7,054 nucleotides of DNA from Sulfurimonas sp. (GTDB taxonomy: Bacteria; Campylobacterota; Campylobacteria; Campylobacterales; Sulfurimonadaceae): positions 1 to 7,054 of the forward strand of contig JAMORM010000075.1 in NCBI GenBank assembly GCA_027063585.1, given 5' to 3'. Below, one piece after another: positions 1 to 5,987 of the stretch. The notes under the pieces were generated by a model. The model ran no database searches and was not told the DNA's origin. It saw only the letters and a program-made list of their open reading frames with translations. Each line of letters opens with the position of its first letter. Position 1 is the stretch's first letter. The translations under genes and the position numbers were made by a program.

Positions 1-168
1 ATGTCTGACCACACTCAAATTTGAGTTTGCTTTCACAGCATAGGCTATAATAGACTTACGGCCTCTAAAAGCCTCTTTTAACTCTGTATATTGTTCTGAC
101 ATATAATCAAAATCATACACATATAACGGTGTACCATATTCTCTTGTCAATGCTTTAAAATCAATCAT
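1..168 (-). CDS. lysA: Diaminopimelate decarboxylase, N-terminal 56 residues (cut by window edge)
   Basis: LysA is a PLP enzyme of fold type III that decarboxylates meso-diaminopimelate to L-lysine, the last step of lysine synthesis in the cytoplasm. Only the start is present. The ATG at 168-166 opens a frame that stays open to base 1. It contains YGTPLYVYDFD (residues 11-21), typical of the LysA N-terminus, and YAVKANSN (43-50), where Lys46 is the expected PLP-binding lysine. The family is about 400 residues, so some 85% lies outside the window. It follows lptG after 53 bp, and the same order (pth, membrane protein, lysA) is known from Campylobacter jejuni. The ribosome site is weak (GGAA at 177-174). 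An alanine racemase or other fold III decarboxylase is possible, but the residue pattern and neighbourhood favour LysA. Confidence 0.9.
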   Translation of the reverse strand, partial: MIDFKALTREYGTPLYVYDFDYMSEQYTELKEAFRGRKSIIAYAVKANSNLSVVRH

Positions 169-193
169 AAAAATTCCAAATCTTTTTTAGATG

Positions 194-199
194 ATTTTA
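194..199 (-). promoter_or_regulatory. Possible -10 element ahead of lysA
   Basis: The 53-bp gap between lptG and lysA holds TAAAAT on the minus strand, preceded by TTTGGG and about 25 bp before the lysA start. One mismatch from TATAAT and no recognisable -35 make this weak. It could give lysA its own transcript, but read-through from lptG is equally plausible. Apart from this and a small CTTATAAG palindrome at 211-218, I see nothing in the gap. Confidence 0.25.
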
Positions 200-221
200 C
201 CCAAAATGTGCTTATAAGTGC

Positions 222-1298
222 CTAAGATGTAGAGGATCTGTGCCTGTGCCACTGTAAAAAAGCCAAAATAGCAAGTATGACAACTGGAACAATTATACCT
301 ATTTCACTCGATATAACTTTATTATTTGCAAGTTTTATAAGGAAAAAAAGAATTCCCCAAGTAAGCAGAGTAGCTAAAATTGCGCCGAAGGTAAAAAGGG
401 AAACATTTAAAAAACGTACACTTATAGGTACAAAGAAAAATATAATGACTATAAGACAAGGAACAAAAAATGGATAAATAAATATTTTATACAGTGCTGC
501 TTTGATATTATCTGTATTAATGTTTTGTTTATCCAGTAAACGTATAGCATCAACAGCATCTTTAATTGTAAAATTCACCTTGCCTTCATATACCTGGTCA
601 AGCATTTTGGGACGGAATCCTTCCAAAATTTTCAAATTTTTTGCTTTTGTAACCGTTATGCCGGATGATGCAAGAGAGAGGTCATCGGGCTTTGTGATAA
701 TGTCAGCTCGCTTAATAAACCAATAATCATCTATATATCTTGCAGACTTGGCAACTACAACTTCTTTTAAAGACTCATTTTCAATATCAAACACACGAAT
801 ATTTTTTGCTGTTTCTTGTAACGGCAATAATTTTGAAAAGTATATATATTTTCCTTTATAAGCAAAAAAGAGGTCGCGTGTAGGACTTAAATACTGTGAA
901 TTTTTCTTAATATTTCTTGAAAATTCTTCAGAACGGGCAAAATTTGACCAGGCATGCAGTGCAATAAAAAGTATAATCACAGCAGTTGAGACAAATACAA
1001 AGGGGCGCAGAACGTCTACTCTTGAATACCCTAAAGAAAAGAATGAAACAAGTGCATTTGAACGAATAAGATATATTTTTGTAGATATCATGCCAAATAC
1101 AAGTGCTACAGGAAGTAAAATATCAATTGCTGAAAATGACTTGTAAACCAAATAAATTAAAATAAGGTTAGCAGAGGATTTTGACAACTCTTCTGCACTT
1201 CCCATATAATCAAATCCGACAACAAATAAAACCAATGCTACCAATATAATCAAAAAATATTTTATATAATGCATAGATATATATTTAAAAGCTAGCAT
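222..1298 (-). CDS. lptG: LptF/LptG (YjgP/YjgQ) family LPS export permease, probably LptG
   Basis: This is an inner-membrane permease of the LPS transporter, in which LptF and LptG pair with the ATPase LptB to pull lipopolysaccharide from the membrane towards LptC and LptA. The 358 residues show the family layout: three N-terminal helices (about 12-32, 57-77, 100-120), a periplasmic region of about 150 residues (121-270, the beta-jellyroll position), and three C-terminal helices (about 271-293, 298-322, 332-350). The stretch around 62-90, with a helix, a charged ST-K-Y-IRSN turn and a SFFSLGYS motif, matches the conserved loop after helix 2. The start ATG overlaps the pth stop by 7 bp and has AAAAGG 7 bp upstream, supporting this start. 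The short basic tail HRHRSSTS is unremarkable. LptF versus LptG cannot be settled by eye. LptG is chosen from the position beside pth and lysA. Confidence 0.82.
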   Translation of the reverse strand: MLAFKYISMHYIKYFLIILVALVLFVVGFDYMGSAEELSKSSANLILIYLVYKSFSAIDILLPVALVFGMISTKIYLIRSNALVSFFSLGYSRVDVLRPFVFVSTAVIILFIALHAWSNFARSEEFSRNIKKNSQYLSPTRDLFFAYKGKYIYFSKLLPLQETAKNIRVFDIENESLKEVVVAKSARYIDDYWFIKRADIITKPDDLSLASSGITVTKAKNLKILEGFRPKMLDQVYEGKVNFTIKDAVDAIRLLDKQNINTDNIKAALYKIFIYPFFVPCLIVIIFFFVPISVRFLNVSLFTFGAILATLLTWGILFFLIKLANNKVISSEIGIIVPVVILAILAFLQWHRHRSSTS

Positions 1299-1846
1299 AC
1301 CATAGCCTTTTGAGAATACTTTGAGCTTGTATCTTCGAGTGAATGTGTCAATAAAAATTCTACTGCATCACAACTTTTGTTTATCCATTCTTGGAGACAT
1401 TTTTGTTCAGTTTGATTAAATGGGCTAAGTACATAAGAAGCCACTTCGCCTTTATGCTCAGGTTTACCGATACCCATTCTGACTCTGATATATTCACGGG
1501 AAATTTTAGAATCTATTGATTTTAAGCCGTTATGCCCGCCGTGTCCACCGCCTTTTTTAAAGCGCAATGCTCCAAAAGGTAAGTCTAAATCATCATGTAT
1601 TACAACAACATCTTCAAGTTTATAAAATTGTTTTACTTTTATAACAGATTCTCCCGAGAGATTCATATATGTCAATGGTTTTAATAAAAAATGCTTTTGA
1701 AATTTATAGAGTTCACCCTGAAATGATGAAGAAGAAAGTTTTACGGCATTGTGTCGACGAATAAATTCGTCGACAACCATAAAACCAATATTATGGCGTG
1801 TATTTTCATAGTCGGATCCAGGGTTTCCTAGCCCGACTATAAGCAT
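1292..1846 (-). CDS. pth: Peptidyl-tRNA hydrolase (bacterial Pth type)
   Basis: Pth cleaves the ester bond of peptidyl-tRNAs that drop off stalled ribosomes, recycling tRNA in the cytoplasm, and is normally essential. At 184 residues it is close to the usual length of about 190. The signature runs from residue 3: IVGLGNPG with Asn8, then NTRHNIG with His18, the catalytic base (E. coli His20). LKPLTYMNLSG (55-65) supplies Asn62 (E. coli Asn68), HDDLDLP (84-90) supplies Asp85 (E. coli Asp93), and the glycine-rich GGGHGGHNGL (99-108) supplies Asn106 (E. coli Asn114). All key residues are present, so the enzyme should be active. It starts 8 bp after rplY stops. No strong Shine-Dalgarno site is visible (AAGTAGT only), so re-initiation from rplY is likely. 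It overlaps lptG by 7 bp at its end. Confidence 0.97.
   Translation of the reverse strand: MLIVGLGNPGSDYENTRHNIGFMVVDEFIRRHNAVKLSSSSFQGELYKFQKHFLLKPLTYMNLSGESVIKVKQFYKLEDVVVIHDDLDLPFGALRFKKGGGHGGHNGLKSIDSKISREYIRVRMGIGKPEHKGEVASYVLSPFNQTEQKCLQEWINKSCDAVEFLLTHSLEDTSSKYSQKAMVC
1306..1311 (-). promoter_or_regulatory. Ribosome binding site of lptG inside the pth 3' end
   Basis: AAAAGG on the minus strand lies 7 bp before the lptG ATG and within the last codons of pth. It fixes the start at 1298. An ATG at 1303-1301 is closer but belongs to the pth frame. Confidence 0.55.
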
Positions 1847-1854
1847 ATTAATTA

Positions 1855-2391
1855 CTACTTAGCTTTAATGATACTTAGTACAGCGACACGATCAGCATCT
1901 GTAAATTTAACATTTTGGGATGCATCAATATCACGAATAAGTTTAGCATCACCGATATCCATATCAGTAACATCAATTTTGATTGATTTTGGTAAATCTT
2001 CTATTTTAGCTTTTACTCTTAAACGTCTTTTAGAAACATTTATAAGACCTTTGTTTTTAACACCGATAGCTTCACCTACAGGTTCAACAGGAACCATATA
2101 ATGAGTCACAACACCTGGTTGTGCTACCATTAAATCTACATGTAAAAGCTTTCCTGTAACCGGATGAGACTCATATGATTGAACAACAACATTTATCTCT
2201 TTTCCATTAATTGAAACTGGAAATGCCAATGTGTCTTTATTACGAGCAGTACGGATATATTCGTTTTCTTTAAACGCAGCATTGATATTTTCAAGCCCTT
2301 TTCCGTAAATGTTCGCAATTAGATAACCATCACGGCGAAGTGCTTTTGTGCCCTTTTTGCCAATACTCTCTCTAACTATACCTTCTAACAT
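1855..2391 (-). CDS. rplY: Large ribosomal subunit protein bL25, long CTC/TL5 form
   Basis: bL25 binds 5S rRNA in the central protuberance of the 50S subunit. At 178 residues this is the two-domain form (general stress protein CTC/TL5 type), roughly twice the 94-residue E. coli protein. Residues 1 to about 92 are the RNA-binding domain, with the conserved start LEGIVRES, the RRDGYLIANIYGKG segment (19-32) and the SHPVTGKLLHVDLM block (75-88). Residues about 93-178 form the all-beta TL5 domain, with VPVEPVGEAIGVKNKG and the conserved EDLPKSIKIDVTDM stretch. The start is well supported by AAAGGA 6 bp upstream, and a TATAAT lies about 30 bp upstream. It heads an apparent rplY-pth-lptG-lysA operon. 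The rplY-pth pairing is widespread in bacteria and fits a shared translation role. Confidence 0.96.
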   Translation of the reverse strand: MLEGIVRESIGKKGTKALRRDGYLIANIYGKGLENINAAFKENEYIRTARNKDTLAFPVSINGKEINVVVQSYESHPVTGKLLHVDLMVAQPGVVTHYMVPVEPVGEAIGVKNKGLINVSKRRLRVKAKIEDLPKSIKIDVTDMDIGDAKLIRDIDASQNVKFTDADRVAVLSIIKAK

Positions 2392-2397
2392 ATGAAG

Positions 2398-2403
2398 TCC
2401 TTT
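2398..2403 (-). promoter_or_regulatory. Ribosome binding site of rplY
   Basis: AAAGGA on the minus strand stands 6 bp before the ATG at 2391-2389. The sequence and spacing are good and confirm the rplY start. Confidence 0.65.
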
Positions 2404-2422
2404 ATTTTTTAAAATGGCTGAA

Positions 2423-2428
2423 ATTATA
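2423..2428 (-). promoter_or_regulatory. Candidate sigma-70 -10 element for the rplY operon
   Basis: A perfect TATAAT on the minus strand (context CAGGTATAATTTC) lies in the 56-bp gap between pilT and rplY. A transcript starting about 7 bp downstream would have a leader of roughly 25 nt containing the AAAGGA site. No TTGACA-like -35 is seen at 16-18 bp; the upstream sequence is AT-rich, as is usual for sigma-70 promoters in Campylobacterota. The rest of the gap holds no hairpin, so pilT transcripts may also read through. Confidence 0.6.
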
Positions 2429-2447
2429 CCTGTTTATGCATTAAAAT

Positions 2448-3635
2448 TTACTTTAAATCAAAAATATCATCATCGGTAGAAATATTAATATTTTTCTCTC
2501 CACTCTCGTCCACCATGTCTGATACTTTTCCACTCATAAGTCCGTTCATTTTCAGTTCCAAATCTGAGGCACTCGTTGCATTTTCAAGTGCCTGTTCTTT
2601 AGAAATAATACCCTCATCATATAAATCTAAAATAGCCTGGTCAAAACTTTGTGATTTATAATGTTCTTTTCCAGCTTCAATAGCATCACGAATTTCATAA
2701 TCTCTATTTTCCATTATCAACTTTTCAATCGTTGGTGTACGCACTAAAACCTCAAGTGCCGCGCGACGGCTGCCATCAACCGAGGGAATCAGCCTTTGCG
2801 ATATAACACCTTGCAAAACACCTGCGAGTGAGAGACGCACACGATTTTGCTCATCCGTGGGAAATTGTGCAATAATACGGTTAATAGTTTCTTTTGCATC
2901 TAGCGTATGCAATGTTGAAAAAACAAGATGCCCTGTATCTGCAGCATGAAGTGCCAAGTTAACTGTCTCTCTATCCCTCATTTCTCCAACTAAAATAATA
3001 TCAGGGTCTTCACGCAGTGCAGCACGAAGGGCTGAACCAAAGGAGAGTGTATCTTGCCCGACAGAACGCTGGTTAACTATACAGTTTCTATCTTTATGCA
3101 CAAATTCAATCGGGTCTTCAATTGTAATAATATGTTTCTTTTTAGTGAGATTGATTTCATTTATCAATGCTGCTAGTGTTGTAGATTTACCACTTCCTGT
3201 AACACCGGTAACAAGGACTAATCCTCTCTCTCTTTGTGTAAAACTTTTTACGATATCAGGTAAATGAAGTTCTTCAAAAGAGGGAATTTTAATAGGAATA
3301 ACACGAAATACCGCTGATACTCCATCCATTTGAAAGAAAATATTGACACGAAAACGGCTATTATCATCATAAGGATAGACAAGGTCAAGTTCTTTTTTCT
3401 CGACAAATTCACCAAAACGCCCTTTTAATAATTCTTTGGCAAATGTTAGTGCATCTTCTCTAGAAAGAATACCTCCAGAAAACTGTACAATATTTCCGTT
3501 GATTCTGACCCTCATTACAGAATTGGCCTTTACATGTAAGTCACTGCCACCAACTTCAATCATCTTTTTAAGATGCACCCGTACCTTTTTTAATTGTTCA
3601 AATGTTAATTTGCTGACATCCACCTGCGTATTCAT
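2448..3635 (-). CDS. pilT: Type IV pilus retraction ATPase, PilT/PilU family
   Basis: This is a hexameric secretion-type ATPase acting at the cytoplasmic base of a type IV pilus, where it depolymerises pilin to retract the fibre. The N-terminal PAS-like domain includes SDLHVKANSVMRVRING (31-46). The RecA core has Walker A GVTGSGKST (144-152, Lys150), Asp box TIEDPIEF (171-178), Walker B PDIILVGEMRD (211-221, Glu218) and His box GHLVFSTLHT (235-244). At 395 residues it is longer than typical PilT (about 345). The C-terminal region SFDQAILDLYDEGIISKEQAL resembles PilU, the AIRNLIRE motif of PilT reads TIEKLIMEN (302-310), and residues 370-395 form an acidic tail. The core reads as PilT, so that name is preferred; PilU is the main alternative. 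The start overlaps the tal stop as ATGA and has its own GGAGG. No other pilus genes are in view. Confidence 0.88.
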   Translation of the reverse strand: MNTQVDVSKLTFEQLKKVRVHLKKMIEVGGSDLHVKANSVMRVRINGNIVQFSGGILSREDALTFAKELLKGRFGEFVEKKELDLVYPYDDNSRFRVNIFFQMDGVSAVFRVIPIKIPSFEELHLPDIVKSFTQRERGLVLVTGVTGSGKSTTLAALINEINLTKKKHIITIEDPIEFVHKDRNCIVNQRSVGQDTLSFGSALRAALREDPDIILVGEMRDRETVNLALHAADTGHLVFSTLHTLDAKETINRIIAQFPTDEQNRVRLSLAGVLQGVISQRLIPSVDGSRRAALEVLVRTPTIEKLIMENRDYEIRDAIEAGKEHYKSQSFDQAILDLYDEGIISKEQALENATSASDLELKMNGLMSGKVSDMVDESGEKNINISTDDDIFDLK

Positions 3636-4612
3636 AGTGCCTCCAATATCTCTTTAAATGCTTCTTTAAATGCTTCAAGTCCCTCATCTATCTGTTTTTG
3701 CAATACTTCATCCATTTTAATGCCGGTCTCTTCTATCTTACTAAAGTGCTTATTGACAATACATTTATCAATCGGGAGAGCTGTTTTATGTGAACCGTGT
3801 GCATGAAAAGCTTTAATAGTATCAACAGGGGCAGTATTTACACTGTTGTAAGCCAAAAGCTTTTCAACATAATAATAAGGTGGCAGTGAATTATCTTTTA
3901 CACCAGTACTTGCAAAAAGTGCTCTACAGCCTTGTACATTCATACTCTGAATTTCTTCATATATAACAGAAGTATTGTATATTCCTGTTAATGCTGTTTG
4001 AATTGCGTTTGCCTCCAGCATTGCATCAAGTGCACGGTCAATTCTACTGACAAAAATGCTTATTACAGTATCAACGCTTTTTCCATAGACTTCTATACCT
4101 TTTCTAAAAGCCTCTGCACAGTATATTGCTTGAGATTTTTTAAAAACCAGTGTTGCATTTACCGGAATTCCCACAGCTGTCAGCTCTTTCATGGCACTAT
4201 ACCCTGCTTCAGTTGCAGGAACTTTTATCATAACATTTTGTCTATTTATTGCTTTAAAAAGTCTTTTACCTTCTGCTACAGTTGCCTGTGTATCATCACA
4301 TAAAAAAGGATCAACTTCAATACTCACATATCCATCATCCCCTTTTTCATACAATGGTTTTAAAATATCTGCAGCTTTTTGTATATCATAAATTGCTACA
4401 GCCTCATATTTTTCTTTTGCAGAGAGCCCATCAAGTGATTTGAGTTGTGTTTTATACGCAGGAGAGTTTAAGATTGCATTTTTAAAAATAGCCGGATTTG
4501 AAGTAGCCCCGTTTATTATTCCATTCCCTACTAATTCTTTAAATTCTTTATCTAAATAATCTCTTTCGATAAAATCAGCCCACAATGAAAACTTCAAATC
4601 TTCTATATACAT
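3632..4612 (-). CDS. tal: Transaldolase
   Basis: Transaldolase moves a dihydroxyacetone unit from sedoheptulose-7-phosphate to glyceraldehyde-3-phosphate, giving erythrose-4-phosphate and fructose-6-phosphate in the non-oxidative pentose phosphate pathway of the cytoplasm. The 326 residues fit an alpha/beta barrel. SLWADFI (9-15) opens the barrel with a conserved Asp13, GATSNPAIF (35-43) is a family signature, SIEVDP (97-102) follows, and NVMIKVPAT (126-134) holds Lys130, the expected Schiff-base lysine. VNATLVF (151-157) and the ISIFVSRIDRALD segment (185-197) complete the core. The motif pattern and length resemble the Helicobacter/Campylobacter and actinobacterial type rather than E. coli TalB. 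The start is supported by AGGA 6 bp upstream and a TATAAT about 36 bp upstream. In an autotroph it would regenerate pentoses and erythrose-4-phosphate, but the lifestyle here is inferred. Confidence 0.95.
   Translation of the reverse strand: MYIEDLKFSLWADFIERDYLDKEFKELVGNGIINGATSNPAIFKNAILNSPAYKTQLKSLDGLSAKEKYEAVAIYDIQKAADILKPLYEKGDDGYVSIEVDPFLCDDTQATVAEGKRLFKAINRQNVMIKVPATEAGYSAMKELTAVGIPVNATLVFKKSQAIYCAEAFRKGIEVYGKSVDTVISIFVSRIDRALDAMLEANAIQTALTGIYNTSVIYEEIQSMNVQGCRALFASTGVKDNSLPPYYYVEKLLAYNSVNTAPVDTIKAFHAHGSHKTALPIDKCIVNKHFSKIEETGIKMDEVLQKQIDEGLEAFKEAFKEILEAL
3640..3644 (-). promoter_or_regulatory. Strong ribosome binding site of pilT inside the tal 3' end
   Basis: GGAGG on the minus strand ends 4 bp before the pilT ATG and lies within the last codons of tal. 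It is the strongest Shine-Dalgarno match in the window, though the spacing is short. It suggests pilT is translated efficiently and not only by coupling to tal. Confidence 0.6.
3651..3674 (-). repeat. Two-copy 12-bp perfect tandem repeat at the tal 3' end
   Basis: The plus-strand unit TCTTTAAATGCT occurs twice back to back, followed by a further TC. On the coding strand it encodes the repeated residues EAFKEAFK near the transaldolase C-terminus. Being a multiple of three, gain or loss of a unit would keep the frame. It ends 7 bp upstream of the pilT GGAGG site. Confidence 0.9.
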
Positions 4613-4618
4613 TCCAAT

Positions 4619-4622
4619 TCCT
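4619..4622 (-). promoter_or_regulatory. Ribosome binding site of tal
   Basis: AGGA (context GCAGGA) on the minus strand stands 6 bp before the ATG at 4612-4610, supporting that start. Confidence 0.55.
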
Positions 4623-4647
4623 GCTCTTTTTAATTTATTTTAAATCT

Positions 4648-4653
4648 ATTATA
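4648..4653 (-). promoter_or_regulatory. Candidate sigma-70 -10 element for tal-pilT
   Basis: A perfect TATAAT on the minus strand (context TGGGTTATAATAGA) lies in the 58-bp gap after the histidine kinase. The predicted start would be near 4641, giving a leader of about 28 nt. No convincing -35 box is visible at the expected distance. The kinase stop is only about 18 bp upstream and there is no hairpin with a T-run, so the upstream operon may read through. Confidence 0.6.
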
Positions 4654-4670
4654 ACCCAATCAATCTGAAA

Positions 4671-5987
4671 TTAAGCTAGTTTTTTCGACACTTTAAATTG
4701 AAACAAAGTCTTGTTATTGTGACTACGGACTTCTATAGATGACTGAAACTGTTTTTGCATTATCATTTGTGACATATATAGCCCAAGCCCGGTACCGTTC
4801 TTTCCTTTTGTACTAAAATAAGGTTCAAAAATGGAGTCGATATACTCCTCTTTAATGCCGCCTGCATTATCTTCAATTTGCAGCTGCAGATCATCTTCTA
4901 AATTTTTAACACGAATAACTATTTTTGGATTCTTTATATCTTTTGTTATTAACTCATCTATGGCATTATTTAAAATATTAAGCAAAACCTGAATCATTTC
5001 ATTTGTATAGGTCTGAATGACTATCTTATTCATTTGAGCATATACAATCTCTATATATGTATCTTTCAATCTCGGCTTTGTAAAATTAATTGCTTTTTTT
5101 ATCAACTCATTTATTTCTATTGTACTAATCTCTTTGTTTGGATGAAAGTATGTTTGAAAATCATCAATCGTATCAGAAAGATAAACTAGGGTATTGTTAA
5201 TATCTTCAAAAGCTTTATCAAACTCCGTATCTTGAATCTCTTCACCCAACAGACGCTTCACCTGTAGATTTGAAATATTTAATGTTACCGTTGAGAGCGG
5301 CTGTCTCCATTGGTGGGCTATCATACTAATCATTTCACCCATAACCGCTTGTTTTGACTGCAACGATAATATTTTATCTTTTTTACTCAGTTCGTCTAAT
5401 TGTTTTTTGAGCATGTTTTTTTGTTCAAGTATCAAACTTGTTGCCTCATCCATTCTTTTTTGATAAAAGTAGATAATTATACTGACGACAACAAGCACAA
5501 ACGAGATATAGGTCACTTGAAAAAGTGAATAATGCACAGGTATAAAAGGCTGCAGAGGAGCTATCATCAAGAAAAAGACCATAACAGCGACCCAGGGAAG
5601 AGCATTTTTATCATTTCTAAAGTAGAGCAAAACTATGGGGTAGGTAAAAATCCAAATATGTTTCAATTCTTCGGGTCTGCTAATATAGACCAAAAGCAAA
5701 AACAAAAATGTAAACTGCATTGTAATCAGTAAAGAGACCATTTCAAAATATTTTTTATTTATCCGTAAAATAAAGATTAAAATCATATTTGCTACTAACA
5801 AGAAGAGTTCTATCGGTATCAGTGTCGGTGTACCTCTTAAAATATTTGCCGTTATACCAAATAACAACCCTGCTGTTGAGAGTACAAAAGCGATATTCAT
5901 CATGTGAAATTTATTTTTTAAATCACTTTCATCTTCACTAAAAGTCCAGCCGCTTGTGAAAAATTTTTCTAATATTTTATTTTTCAT
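4671..5987 (-). CDS. Membrane-bound sensor histidine kinase (orphan in this window)
   Basis: This is a transmembrane sensor kinase that should autophosphorylate on histidine and pass the phosphate to an unknown response regulator. Of 438 residues, about 31-176 hold six hydrophobic helices (about 31-50, 55-76, 82-103, 109-124, 130-147, 154-176) with short loops, leaving little periplasmic sensing domain. A helical linker (about 178-215, likely coiled coil) leads to the H-box MIAHQWRQPLS (222-232, His225). The HATPase domain has an N-box around NILNNAIDEL (337-346), G1 IEDNAGGI (371-378, Asp373), F-box IFEPYFSTKG (386-395) and G2 GTGLGLYMS (398-406). All catalytic motifs are intact. The HQWRQPL form is typical of Campylobacterota kinases. 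Its start overlaps the pabB stop as ATGA with no Shine-Dalgarno site, implying coupled translation. No response regulator gene is adjacent. The signal is unknown; the membrane region may sense a membrane-linked cue. Confidence 0.93.
   Translation of the reverse strand: MKNKILEKFFTSGWTFSEDESDLKNKFHMMNIAFVLSTAGLLFGITANILRGTPTLIPIELFLLVANMILIFILRINKKYFEMVSLLITMQFTFLFLLLVYISRPEELKHIWIFTYPIVLLYFRNDKNALPWVAVMVFFLMIAPLQPFIPVHYSLFQVTYISFVLVVVSIIIYFYQKRMDEATSLILEQKNMLKKQLDELSKKDKILSLQSKQAVMGEMISMIAHQWRQPLSTVTLNISNLQVKRLLGEEIQDTEFDKAFEDINNTLVYLSDTIDDFQTYFHPNKEISTIEINELIKKAINFTKPRLKDTYIEIVYAQMNKIVIQTYTNEMIQVLLNILNNAIDELITKDIKNPKIVIRVKNLEDDLQLQIEDNAGGIKEEYIDSIFEPYFSTKGKNGTGLGLYMSQMIMQKQFQSSIEVRSHNNKTLFQFKVSKKLA

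Noticed and set aside
208..221. Small inverted repeat GTGCTTATAAGTGC between lptG and lysA
   Set aside because: The perfect core CTTATAAG is only 8 bp with no loop and no T-run, so it is not a terminator. It could be an operator, but one copy gives no support.
277..726. Two plus-strand open frames (66 and 74 codons) opposite lptG
   Set aside because: Both are antisense shadows of the permease with no motif, no Shine-Dalgarno support and composition explained by the opposite strand.
2434..2444. ATGCAT-centred palindrome downstream of pilT
   Set aside because: The arms are imperfect, AT-rich and too short to form a stable hairpin, as expected by chance in low-GC spacer.
2448..3635. PilB/GspE-type assembly ATPase
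   Set aside because: The length and single short N-terminal domain fit the retraction subfamily, and the tetracysteine zinc motif of PilB/GspE is absent.
3998..4303. Plus-strand open frame of 101 codons opposite tal
   Set aside because: It lies wholly antisense to a well-supported transaldolase, is cysteine- and phenylalanine-rich as expected from a complementary frame, and has no ribosome site or recognisable domain.
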